Source: JAGWJU01 sp035533295 (GTDB lineage Bacteria > Elusimicrobiota > Elusimicrobia > UBA1565 > UBA9628). Taken from it: 64,000 nt of DNA. Location of the stretch: the NCBI GenBank assembly GCA_035533295.1, contig DATLUA010000040.1, forward strand, positions 1 to 64,000, in the 5' to 3' direction. This document shows, in pieces, positions 1 through 7,387 of this stretch. The number at the start of each line of letters is the position of its first letter. Within the stretch, counting starts at the first letter, position 1. Both the position numbers and the translations under genes were made by a program. The notes under the pieces are model-generated. The model worked only from the letters and a program-made list of their open reading frames with translations. It ran no database searches and was not told the DNA's origin.

Positions 1-1317
1 GAAATCCGAGGACACGCCGTCGGTGGTGACGCCGTACTTGATGCGCTCGGAAACGTAGCCCGCCAGCGCCACCTTGATGTGCGCCTTCAAGGTGCGCGAG
101 TCGGAGCTGTACATTTCCTCGCGCGGAATCGAATGCACCACGCCCAAAATGCCGCCGCGCTGGATGATGGAGGCCTTGAACACGTCGTTGGTGGGGTGGG
201 TCAAATAGAGCACGACCAGGTGCCCGCCCTCGTGGAAGGCGGTCATCTCCCGCTCCTTGGCGGTCATGCTCAGGCGGTGCGCGACGCCCAACTCGATGCG
301 CTCGATGGCGGCCGAGACGTCCTTGTAGGACACGGCTTCCCTCTTGTCCCGCGTCGCGATGACGGCCGCTTCCTTTAATATGTTCTCGATTTCGGCGGGA
401 GTCTTGTACACCGCCTTGCGCGCCAGGCGCCCCAAATCCACGGCGGGGTCCATGCGGATGCTCTTGGCGTAGTACTCGAAAATTTCCTGGCGCTCCTGCA
501 AATTGGGCCGGCCGATGGTGATGGTCCTGTCAAAGCGGCCCGGGCGCAGGAGCGCGGGGTCCAAGACGTCTCGCTGCGCGTTCATGGCGCCGATGACCAC
601 GATGTTGGCCTGGGTGTCCGCGAGGCCGTCCATCTCGACCAGGAGCTGGTTCAAGGTCTGGTTGCCCTCGGAGGAGCCCCCGAAGGCGTCGTGGAACACG
701 CGCGTGCGGCCCAGCACCTCGATCTCATCGACGAAGATGATGCACGCGCCGTAGGCCTGGGAGTACTGCCGGGCCTGCTTGAATAGCTTGCGGACGCGGG
801 AAGCCCCCACGCCCACGAAAATTTCCACGAACTCGGAGCCCGAGGTGGACATGAAGGGCACGCCCGCCTCGCTGGCAATGGCCTTGGCCAGCATGGTCTT
901 GCCGCAGCCGGGGGGCCCTATCATCAGCAGGCCGTGGATGATCTTGCCGCCCACGCGCTTTAGGACCGCGCGGTCCTTGATGAGCTGCACCACTTCCCAG
1001 GCTTCCCGCTTGGCCTCGTCCAGGCCCATGACGTCCGAGAAGCGCACCTTGACGGTCTCGGCCGAGACCTTGGATTTATTGAAGCGCGCGAAGCCGCCGC
1101 CGCGCTCGACGATGTACAAGAGCCCCACGAAAATGACGGTCTGCAGGATGCCCCACGGAAGCGAGGCGACGTTGATGCCGATGATGTAGCGGCGCACGCT
1201 CTCTTCCATGCCCGCCAGATACCAGAGCGGGAGCACGAACGCCACTAGGCCGCCGATGATGCCGACGACCCAGAGCCAGTAGCGCTGCCAGAAAAGCCTC
1301 AGCTTCGCCCAAAACAT
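1..1317 (-). CDS. ftsH: FtsH-family AAA+ zinc metalloprotease (C-terminus outside window)
   Basis: Membrane-anchored ATP-dependent protease of the FtsH family, expected to unfold and degrade membrane and short-lived cytosolic proteins. Only the first 439 residues are present; the gene runs off the left edge. In order: a TM helix near 15-35, a loop of under 20 residues, a second TM helix near 53-70, Walker A GPPGCGKT at 134-141, pore motif FVG at 167-169, Walker B ending DEIE at 197-200, the second region of homology with LLRPGRFDR near 256-264, and the zinc motif HEGGH at 362-366. Canonical FtsH has a periplasmic domain of roughly 70-100 residues between its two helices. That domain is missing here, so this may be a divergent second FtsH. 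The ATG at 1317 lies behind an extended -10 element. The family call is firm; paralogue status is inference. Confidence 0.92.
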   Translation of the reverse strand, partial: MFWAKLRLFWQRYWLWVVGIIGGLVAFVLPLWYLAGMEESVRRYIIGINVASLPWGILQTVIFVGLLYIVERGGGFARFNKSKVSAETVKVRFSDVMGLDEAKREAWEVVQLIKDRAVLKRVGGKIIHGLLMIGPPGCGKTMLAKAIASEAGVPFMSTSGSEFVEIFVGVGASRVRKLFKQARQYSQAYGACIIFVDEIEVLGRTRVFHDAFGGSSEGNQTLNQLLVEMDGLADTQANIVVIGAMNAQRDVLDPALLRPGRFDRTITIGRPNLQERQEIFEYYAKSIRMDPAVDLGRLARKAVYKTPAEIENILKEAAVIATRDKREAVSYKDVSAAIERIELGVAHRLSMTAKEREMTAFHEGGHLVVLYLTHPTNDVFKASIIQRGGILGVVHSIPREEMYSSDSRTLKAHIKVALAGYVSERIKYGVTTDGVSSDF

Positions 1318-1340
1318 AATCCGTATTTTCTCCCCGAAAA

Positions 1341-1349
1341 ACTATACCA
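1341..1349 (-). promoter_or_regulatory. Extended -10 promoter for the ftsH-like gene
   Basis: On the minus strand TGG is followed directly by TATAGT (positions 1346-1341), an extended -10 element 23 bases before the ATG at 1317. No convincing -35 is present, as is usual for extended -10 promoters. A GGGGAG stretch between this element and the ATG could act as a ribosome binding site, though its spacing of about 11-12 bases is long. Confidence 0.45.
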
Positions 1350-1366
1350 TTGTTTGGCGCGCCGCG

Positions 1367-2047
1367 CTAACCGCCGCCCCCGCCCGGTCCGCCGCCGGCC
1401 GCCGCGCCCTGCGCGCTGGAGGAGCCGGGCAGAACGAATTGGATGGGCCGGTCGCGGTTGGGCACGTACTTGATGACCTTGAACGTGAGCCCTTGGGACT
1501 TGTACATCCAGCCGATCTGCAGGACCGGGCCGGTCTTGACCGTGAGCGTCACTTCCTGCCAGACCTCGGTGCGCAGGATGTCCAAATTGGCCGAGGCTAG
1601 GTTCAAGAAGCCCTTTAACTGCGAGTTGTTGAAGCCCAGGTAGTCCATCACGTCGTTGCGGATGTCGGTCTGCAGGACGTTGTCGTCGTTGACGTAGGCC
1701 ACATTGCGGTGGGATTCGAGCTCCCAGCGCGTGGCCGCGTAGTAGGAAGCGATTTCCATCTTCTGCACCAGAATCAAGAGCGCGAAAATCTTGGCGAAGG
1801 CGAAGAGGAAGAACATGAAAAAGGGCAGGAGAATGACGGTCTCCAAGGTCGCTTGGCCGCGGGAACGGCGGAGGCGGAAAGAAAAAGAAGGAACGGAAGG
1901 GAACGGAGGGAAACGGAAGGGAACGGAGGGAAACGGAAGGGAACGGAAGGGAACGAAGGAGCGGGATAAAAAAACCGGAAAAAAGCGGAGCGCACGAAAT
2001 GGGCCGCAGCCATGAGAATTTATTGCTGTCTGCTTCTTCTTTTTCAT
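1367..2047 (-). CDS. TadE-like pseudopilin with repeat-encoded leader
   Basis: 226-residue protein resembling TadE minor pseudopilins of Tad pili. The hallmark is the block RSRGQATLETVILLPFF around residues 62-78: a basic stretch, Gly, then Glu at +5 and a hydrophobic helix. The rest is a soluble domain ending in a Gly/Ala-rich tail. The leader before the basic stretch is unusually long, about 65 residues. Much of it (FPSVPF-type residues) is encoded by the purine/pyrimidine repeat at 1858-2083. No ATG, GTG or TTG occurs in frame between the repeat and the helix, so the ATG at 2047 must be used or the gene is damaged. It lies 38 bases after the TadG-like gene and is probably co-transcribed with it. 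Role as a minor pilin or initiation subunit is inferred from the family. Confidence 0.65.
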   Translation of the reverse strand: MKKKKQTAINSHGCGPFRALRFFPVFLSRSFVPFRSLPFPSVPFRFPPFPSVPSFSFRLRRSRGQATLETVILLPFFMFFLFAFAKIFALLILVQKMEIASYYAATRWELESHRNVAYVNDDNVLQTDIRNDVMDYLGFNNSQLKGFLNLASANLDILRTEVWQEVTLTVKTGPVLQIGWMYKSQGLTFKVIKYVPNRDRPIQFVLPGSSSAQGAAAGGGPGGGGG

Positions 2048-2083
2048 TCCGTTCTTCCGTTACTTTCTGTTCTTTCCGTTCCG
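1858..2083. repeat. Dispersed GGAACGGAAGG purine/pyrimidine repeat, copy 1
   Basis: Tandem GGAACGGA(A/G)GG units run along the plus strand at about 1888-1955. Complementary TTCCGTT units lie at 2046-2083, flanking a spacer with A-runs. The array covers the gap between the TadG-like and TadE-like genes and the first 60 or so codons of the TadE-like gene. Three further copies lie at 3321-3484, 20117-20276 and 39360-39459, each at the 5' end of a gene for an exported or membrane protein. Confidence 0.8.
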
Positions 2084-2085
2084 CC

Positions 2086-3471
2086 TCACGGGTATTCCCT
2101 CACCTGGAAGTGCGGCGTGGGGCAGGGCCAAACGCTGGCCGAGCCCGAGGTCTCTCCCTGGCAGTCGGAACTGCCGCCGGTCATGCCCATCCACAGCGCG
2201 ATGCGCGAATGCACCTCGGGAAGCCCCGGCCCCATGAGCGCCGGGAAGTTCACGTTGAAGTAGTTGGACGGCGGCGTCCACGGCACCGTCACCGGCCAGC
2301 CGCCGCCGCCGGTCTGGCCCTGCGGGTTGCGGTCGTCCATGGTCTCCAATTCCGACTTGTCCACGGTGACCAGCTGGAAAAGCCCGTCGCAGTTGGAGAT
2401 GTTGCTGGTCATGGACTGCACGCCGCAGACGGGTTCGGGCAGGTTGCCGATGAGCTCGTGCATGAACTTGTTGCCGCAGAAGCCCACTTTCGGAGCGCAT
2501 TGGAAGTGCACGGAGCTCAAAAAAGATCCCGCGTATTGGTTGAAGGACGTGCTCAGCAGCTGGGACTCGTTCAAGGCATTGGCGCCGCCGGCGTTAAGCC
2601 AGTAGGACTTGGCCAAAAAATCGTGGTTGCCGGCCAGGCGCTGCAAAACCGAATACTGGGCCGACTCCACCGAGCCCAGCAGCTGGTAGACCTGGGTGTA
2701 GAGCCCGTAAATGGTGGAGAAGTCATCGTACTGCACGTCCCAGTAGTCCGCGGCGCGCAGACGGAACAAAACCAGCGTGTCCGGGCTCCAGGGCGGCGGC
2801 GGGCTGCCGCCCGAGGCGTCGTCCGGCGTCGGGCCGGGAATATCCGGATCCGTCACGTTCTTGCGCGTTCCGATGCCGCCGTAGCCGATGTCCCACGTGC
2901 CTTCCTGGTGGCTGTAGTCGGAGGTCTCCTGCTGGGTCGGATAGTAGGTCGGATCGAGCGAGGAGCTTCCCCCGCTCTCGTGCAGGCTGCGCGGAAAGAT
3001 GCCCTCCTGGTACAAGACGTCGTACCACGGCGAGGGCCCCGGGCAGGAGCCGCCGTTGCCGGGCACGCTGCGGCCTTCGCAGGTCACGTCCTGGCCCTGG
3101 AACACCTCCTGGAAGATGCGCATGGGAAACGCGCCGTCGACGTAAGCGGAGCGGTTCAGGAAGTCCGAATAGTTGGTCATCTCGATGAACGCGGCGGCGT
3201 CGATGGCGAACTGGTGCCGGATTTTTTCCTGCGAGAGCTTGGCCGTCTCGTAGATGAGCCAGACAAAGAGCATCAAGGACGGGAAGATGAAGAGCGCAGG
3301 GATCAAAATCTGGCCGCGGGAACGTCGGAAACGGAAAGAGAGGGAAAGAGGCGGAGGGGAACGGAAGGGAACGGAGGGCGCGGCGCCGATAAAAAAACGC
3401 CGCGCGCCTATCGCTTCCGGCGCGGCGCTTTGCCCGTTTTTTTCCGTTTGCTTCCGTTCCATCCGTTGCAT
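2086..3471 (-). CDS. TadG-like pilus-associated exported protein
   Basis: 461 residues. After a leader of about 52 residues comes the block RSRGQILIPALFIF, a basic-Gly-hydrophobic signature like that of TadE/TadG proteins. Next is a helix with QEKIRHQFAIDAAA, typical of TadG proteins just after the membrane segment, and then about 380 extracytoplasmic residues with several Cys. The leader is encoded by the GGAACGG repeat and starts MQRMERK, so the alternative ATG at 3462 would give the same MERK start seen at two other repeat copies (20261 and 39434). A terminator-like hairpin with seven Ts lies inside this leader region. The neighbour downstream is the TadE-like gene, and upstream are the PilVWX-like operons. 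No enzymatic motif was recognised. Probably a structural or anchoring pilus component. Confidence 0.6.
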   Translation of the reverse strand: MQRMERKQTEKNGQSAAPEAIGARRFFIGAAPSVPFRSPPPLSLSFRFRRSRGQILIPALFIFPSLMLFVWLIYETAKLSQEKIRHQFAIDAAAFIEMTNYSDFLNRSAYVDGAFPMRIFQEVFQGQDVTCEGRSVPGNGGSCPGPSPWYDVLYQEGIFPRSLHESGGSSSLDPTYYPTQQETSDYSHQEGTWDIGYGGIGTRKNVTDPDIPGPTPDDASGGSPPPPWSPDTLVLFRLRAADYWDVQYDDFSTIYGLYTQVYQLLGSVESAQYSVLQRLAGNHDFLAKSYWLNAGGANALNESQLLSTSFNQYAGSFLSSVHFQCAPKVGFCGNKFMHELIGNLPEPVCGVQSMTSNISNCDGLFQLVTVDKSELETMDDRNPQGQTGGGGWPVTVPWTPPSNYFNVNFPALMGPGLPEVHSRIALWMGMTGGSSDCQGETSGSASVWPCPTPHFQVREYP

Positions 3472-3484
3472 TGCGTTTCTTCCG
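3321..3484. repeat. Dispersed GGAACGG repeat, copy 2
   Basis: Plus-strand GGAACGGAAGG-type units at about 3321-3380 and TTCCGTT-type units at about 3435-3484, separated by a GC-rich hairpin. On the minus strand it begins ahead of, and contains, the start codon at 3462 in the context ATGGAACGGAA, matching the starts at 20261 and 39434. The inverted arms could pair in the transcript. Confidence 0.8.
3391..3428 (-). terminator. Terminator-like hairpin inside the 5' end of the TadG-like gene
   Basis: On the minus strand GCGCCGCGCC (3428-3419), a 10-base loop, GGCGCGCGGCG (3408-3398), then seven Ts (3397-3391). It has the form of an intrinsic terminator for the PilVWX-like operon ending at 3557. 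However, it lies within the reading frame that starts at 3471/3462, and no usable start codon occurs downstream of it before the membrane helix. It could be an attenuator relieved by translation. Confidence 0.55.
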
Positions 3485-3556
3485 TCTTACTATAGCCCCC
3501 CGTCGGCGGCGATGCAAGGTAAAAAATGTTAAAAAACGGCGGAAAAGCCGCGCGCG

Positions 3557-4861
3557 TCAGTGGTGCAGGTTCCAGTTGACCAGGTAGGCGTATTCGGGAA
3601 GTCCGGGCGGTTGATAGGAACGCAAATTCGGATCGTAGGCCGCGCTGAACTTGGGGAAAGAATCGTTGACTGCCTGATCGCGGGTGCCGTAAAGGCTGAA
3701 GCGCTGGCTGCCGAAGCAGCCGCTGCAGTTGTATTTCTCCTGCGAGGCGTTGTAGGTGCAGCCGCAATTGGCGTTCATGTTGGCCGTCCCGTTCTGCACG
3801 AAATAGACCCCGACGACGGTCATCCCGGAATTGGGCGATCCGTAGAAATTGATGCAGTTGGTGGCCAGGGCGGCGAACGACTCTCCCGAGTTGGCCGAAA
3901 TCGAGCTGGCTCCCACGTAATACACGCCGCCGTTGACGTTGACGATGCCCGCCGAAGACGAGCAGCCGCCATTGGTCGAATCTCCGGCCACCACCGTCAC
4001 CATGCCGCTGACCGCGCCCGAAACGGTCACATCGGCGTTGTTCGCGAAAATAATGGCGCCTGCGGCCGGGATGGGGTAGTTGGTCCCACCGATGGTGAAG
4101 GTCTTGTCGGAATTTAATTGGACGCTGATCGAGGAGGTCGTGATGTAGGTTGAATAAGCCTCGTAGTAGGTGAAATCGAGGGTGGGCCAAGTGATCGGCG
4201 GGATGAAGTTGTAGGTGTTGCCCTTGACCGTGAATGATCCTTTGCTGGCGCCGGCGTAGTAGAGGTCCCCATCGATGGTCGCGTTGCCGGAGAGGTTCCC
4301 GTTGACCACCACGGGCCCGCCCACGAAGACGGTGCCCGCGGTCTGCAGGGTGAATTTTCCGTTGACGTAAAAGCCGCCGCTGTAGGTGGTGCCGTTTCCG
4401 CCGCTGAGCGTCGTGGCGCTGTTGAACATGCTGCCGTAAAGGGCCAAGGGCGAGACGAACTGGATAAGGGCCTCAAGCACGCGCTCATGCGTCCCAGCCG
4501 TCGTAGCCGCGCTGCCGGCGACGCCTTCCGCGCGCAGGTAGAGGGTATGGTGCACCGAATCCGCGGCGAACGTCACGGTCGAGTAGCCAGCCGAATAGAA
4601 ATCCTCCGGGCGCTCCAGATCCGCCTCGTCGTAATGGCCGTTGTAGGGATTCTGGGAGAACTGGCGAAAATAATCGGTGACCACGTCGTTGGCTAGTTCC
4701 GAGGCGTTTTTCTGCTCCCTATCGGCGATGGCGGCCTTGACGGTCTCGGCGACGTACCGGCAGAAATAGAACGCGACGGGAAGAGCCATCAGCATGACGA
4801 TAAGCGCCATGATCAGCGCCTGCCCGCGTCGTCCGGCGCCCTCCGTTTTACGGGCTCTCAT
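3557..4861 (-). CDS. PilX-like pilus-associated protein (triplet A)
   Basis: 434 residues. It opens with RRGQALIMALIVMLMALPVAF, a PilX-type N-terminus: an unclipped membrane helix lacking the Glu+5 of classical prepilins. After a helical stretch to about residue 75, the remainder is a long Gly/Ser/Thr/Asn-rich region with alternating short strands (repeated G-x-V/I-x-V-N-G patterns), suggesting a beta-helical or bactofilin-like adhesive domain. Several paired Cys lie near the C-terminus (CGCTYN, CSGCFG). It is last in the triplet PilV (5627-7330), PilW (4848-5624), PilX, and overlaps pilW by 14 bases. A paralogue of the same order lies at 7388-8659. Likely a minor component of a type IV pilus or pseudopilus; substrate or adhesion target unknown. 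Confidence 0.65.
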   Translation of the reverse strand: MRARKTEGAGRRGQALIMALIVMLMALPVAFYFCRYVAETVKAAIADREQKNASELANDVVTDYFRQFSQNPYNGHYDEADLERPEDFYSAGYSTVTFAADSVHHTLYLRAEGVAGSAATTAGTHERVLEALIQFVSPLALYGSMFNSATTLSGGNGTTYSGGFYVNGKFTLQTAGTVFVGGPVVVNGNLSGNATIDGDLYYAGASKGSFTVKGNTYNFIPPITWPTLDFTYYEAYSTYITTSSISVQLNSDKTFTIGGTNYPIPAAGAIIFANNADVTVSGAVSGMVTVVAGDSTNGGCSSSAGIVNVNGGVYYVGASSISANSGESFAALATNCINFYGSPNSGMTVVGVYFVQNGTANMNANCGCTYNASQEKYNCSGCFGSQRFSLYGTRDQAVNDSFPKFSAAYDPNLRSYQPPGLPEYAYLVNWNLHH

Positions 4862-5624
4862 ATTTCAAGGGCAGCAACGGAGGATAGACGTCCGTTTCCG
4901 CGTCGTAGGTTTCTCCATGCAGGGTCACGTCCATGCCGATGCTGACGTAGGTGATGTAGCCCAATTCCTGCGGCGTATCCAGGCTCCCATCGCCGTTTCC
5001 CGCCTGGTCCATTTCCTGCTCGCTGATGACGCCGTCGCCGTTGAAGTCTATGTTTTTATCGACAGGCAACGCCTTGTCGCCCCAATAAGTGAACGTGAAC
5101 GTGGAGACGTTCGCGGCGAGCTGCTTCAAGTACCTGCCGCCCCAAGGCGCCTCGTCCAAGCTCATGTCGAACCAAACGCCGCCGTTGGAATAATAAATCC
5201 GCTCCTCCACGTCGATTTTGCCGTCCTTGTCCTCATCGTCGTTCTTGAGATTGTACCCGACCGTCCACTGCGCCGTGGCGCCGACCAGCAGATTGGCGGT
5301 GCAGGCCACGTCCGCGCTCAAGTAATTGGGAATTCCGGAGCAACCCACGGCGTTAGGACTGTAATTCGGGCTTTGGTCGATATCCACGATGTATTGGGCG
5401 AAGGTGGAGGTCGCGACCACGAATTGGTTCGCGTGGAGCATATACTCCTCCATCTTCATCATCGCCTGACGCGCCTGCTCCTGCGCCTCGCTCTCGTTGA
5501 CCACGGCGTTGTTCGACTTCATGATTCCCGCCAAAAAGCCCGCGAACGCGGCGCAGGCCACGGCCATGATGGCCATGCCGACCATGAGCTCGGTCAAAGT
5601 GTAGCCGCGCGCGCGCCGTTTCAT
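4848..5624 (-). CDS. PilW-like minor prepilin (triplet A)
   Basis: 258 residues beginning MKRRARG/YTLTELMVGMAIM, a textbook type III prepilin signal: short basic leader, Gly before the cut, Glu at +5. The ATG at 5624 gives a 7-residue leader and a 2-base gap after the upstream stop codon (5627). An in-frame start further upstream at 5648 would make a needlessly long leader. The soluble part contains Asp-rich segments such as DDEDKDGKIDVEE and NGDGVISEQE. These resemble EF-hand-like or dockerin-like calcium-binding loops, so calcium binding is a reasonable but untested inference. It probably forms a pseudopilus tip complex with the neighbouring PilV- and PilX-like proteins after processing by the prepilin peptidase at 58675-59451. 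Confidence 0.75.
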   Translation of the reverse strand: MKRRARGYTLTELMVGMAIMAVACAAFAGFLAGIMKSNNAVVNESEAQEQARQAMMKMEEYMLHANQFVVATSTFAQYIVDIDQSPNYSPNAVGCSGIPNYLSADVACTANLLVGATAQWTVGYNLKNDDEDKDGKIDVEERIYYSNGGVWFDMSLDEAPWGGRYLKQLAANVSTFTFTYWGDKALPVDKNIDFNGDGVISEQEMDQAGNGDGSLDTPQELGYITYVSIGMDVTLHGETYDAETDVYPPLLPLKYESP

Positions 5625-5626
5625 AG

Positions 5627-7330
5627 CTAGGGGACGGTGAAATTCCAAGTGTCGTTGTTGCTCACGTCCGCCGGGGGATTTTGCGCGCAGTGGCTGACGG
5701 TCAGGCTCACGGTGTGCATGCTTCCGGAGCCATACGCCGCGGGCGGGGCATAGGACACCGTTCCCGCGGACGGATCGTAGGCCGAGCCGATGTTCCCTAT
5801 TCCGGAGCTCACCACCACCACGCCGTCCACGCTCATTTGAATACTGGACGGAACGATGCCGCTCTGGTTGTCGAAAATCTTCGCGGAAATGGTCGGATCA
5901 TCGGAACCCGCGCTGCCGCCGATGGGCGAGGGTTGGGCGATGGAGGGCGCCGAGTTGTCCGGATCATTAACGGAGGGCGTAAACGTCCACGTTGAGGTCG
6001 CCTTGTAGCCCGCGTAGTCCCCCGCCTCGAGATAAACGCTGTAGGTCCCGGAATTTAAATCCGGCGCGCTTCCCGTCACGGTGTCGATCCAGACCACGTT
6101 GCCGCTGGCCGCGTCGTAGCTGAAATTGACCGTGGATCCGTTGACCTCCATGGTGATGACCGAGGGGCAGATGCCGCTGGTCGTGGTCGTGGAAACTCCC
6201 GGATCCGAGAGCGTCGCGGCCACGTAGGGCGCGCAGGTGCCGGCCGCGCCCTGGGGCGTTTCGCCGCTGATGACCGGAGGCGAGACGTCCAAAAGAACGT
6301 TCTCTATCGCCAGCGGAGACGTCAGGGTCCCCTTCACGGTTTGGGCCGTGATTTGATTGCTTCCCTCGACGAGATTTGAGGTCAGGCTGACCGCCGGAAA
6401 GGAAAAATCGCCGAAAGAGTCCGCGGCGACGCTGTCGAGAATGCCCGAGCCGCCCACGTAGAAATTCACCGTTCCGATGGGCTCGGTCTGTCCGACCATC
6501 AGCAGAGGCACGTTCGAGTCGGCCTCCATCTGCACGATATTCGCGGGATACGGCTTCACTAGGGAAATCGCCAGGGAGGCCTGCTGCTGCGGCGTCAAGG
6601 ACTGGTAAAGGTACGCGTTGTTCGTGGGAGTGGAAACCAGGAGGCTCAAGATGGACTCGCTCGAAGGATCGCTGCCGGGCTGGAATTGCTCTAGGGAAAT
6701 CAGGCTGGTCTGCGAGCAGACGATTTGCCCCTGATCGTAGACGTCCAGGGTCACCTGCTTGATGTGCGTGTCCGGCTGTTCGGCCACGATACGGCCGTTG
6801 GAAACGTAGGTGTCGTAATAGTCCCCGTCGCCGTTCTGATCGTAATACTTGATGTTGGGGTCGTATGCGTCCACGCCGTGCCCGTCATCCGTGAAAGGAA
6901 TCAAATCCGAGGTCATGCCGTTATGATTGGCGTCCGTGGTGTCTCGGCGCATGAAAATAATGGACACCTTGAACCGGTCGAACCCCGCGGCGGACAGGGA
7001 CGACTGTATGCCGTTGAGGACGGCGGTGTACGGATAGGCGGTCCACGGGCTTCCCGCTTTAATGAGGCCGTAAGCCGAGGAACTCGAATCCACGGCGAAA
7101 AGGTAGTAAAAGTCCATGTTCTTGAGCTGGTTCATCGAGGATTGCGCGAGCATCCCGCAGGTCATTTGCCGCCGCGCGGCCAAGGAAGCCTTCCCAAGAT
7201 TGCCGATAAGGGAAATCAACGCCACCCCCACCATCGTCATGATAAGGGTGGCCAGGACGGTTTCTAGAAGTATAGACCCTCTTTTTCGCGTTTTTCGCGG
7301 CGGCGCCCGAGATTTCTTTTTTCTGGACAC
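5627..7330 (-). CDS. Large PilV-like minor prepilin with Ig-like repeats (triplet A)
   Basis: 567 residues from the GTG at 7330. The prepilin signal is KTRKRG/SILLETVLATLIMTM with Glu at +5. A pilin-like segment follows (to about 220), with an Asp-rich stretch DQNGDGDYYDTY. It is extended by roughly 340 residues of beta-rich repeats with Ig-like features (SPPVISGETPQG, SAPSIAQPSPIGG). Such length is far beyond the usual 150-200 residues of PilV. The start was set by the promoter: TAAACT ends at 7337, so the in-frame TTG at 7336 cannot be transcribed as a start. The GTG lies exactly six bases after the -10, implying a leaderless mRNA. First gene of triplet A. The extension probably projects from the pilus as an adhesive or structural arm. 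Confidence 0.75.
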   Translation of the reverse strand: MSRKKKSRAPPRKTRKRGSILLETVLATLIMTMVGVALISLIGNLGKASLAARRQMTCGMLAQSSMNQLKNMDFYYLFAVDSSSSAYGLIKAGSPWTAYPYTAVLNGIQSSLSAAGFDRFKVSIIFMRRDTTDANHNGMTSDLIPFTDDGHGVDAYDPNIKYYDQNGDGDYYDTYVSNGRIVAEQPDTHIKQVTLDVYDQGQIVCSQTSLISLEQFQPGSDPSSESILSLLVSTPTNNAYLYQSLTPQQQASLAISLVKPYPANIVQMEADSNVPLLMVGQTEPIGTVNFYVGGSGILDSVAADSFGDFSFPAVSLTSNLVEGSNQITAQTVKGTLTSPLAIENVLLDVSPPVISGETPQGAAGTCAPYVAATLSDPGVSTTTTSGICPSVITMEVNGSTVNFSYDAASGNVVWIDTVTGSAPDLNSGTYSVYLEAGDYAGYKATSTWTFTPSVNDPDNSAPSIAQPSPIGGSAGSDDPTISAKIFDNQSGIVPSSIQMSVDGVVVVSSGIGNIGSAYDPSAGTVSYAPPAAYGSGSMHTVSLTVSHCAQNPPADVSNNDTWNFTVP

Positions 7331-7336
7331 AACCAA

Positions 7337-7365
7337 AGTTTAGGCCCGAAACCGCCGGTTTTCAA
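7337..7365 (-). promoter_or_regulatory. Promoter of triplet A, predicted leaderless
   Basis: TTGAAA (7365-7360), 17-base spacer, TAAACT (7342-7337), then six bases to the GTG at 7330. The spacer contains the inverted repeat AAACCG-G-CGGTTT overlapping the -35 end. The same -35, -10, spacer length and distance to the start codon occur at 11739-11767, and the spacers share CGGTTT followed by GGC. Transcription should begin at or next to the first base of the start codon. Confidence 0.75.
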
Positions 7366-7387
7366 GGACGAAAAGGGGTGATTTGCG

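Noticed and set aside
1858..2083. CRISPR or insertion-sequence ends in the GGAACGG repeats
   Set aside because: Units are short and degenerate with no unique spacers, no target-site duplications and no transposase nearby.
1999..3495. Long plus-strand reading frame of nearly 500 codons antisense to the TadG-like gene
   Set aside because: It runs antisense to a frame with a clear membrane helix and TadG pattern. Its translation is His/Arg/Gly-rich without any domain, as expected for a shadow frame in GC-rich DNA.
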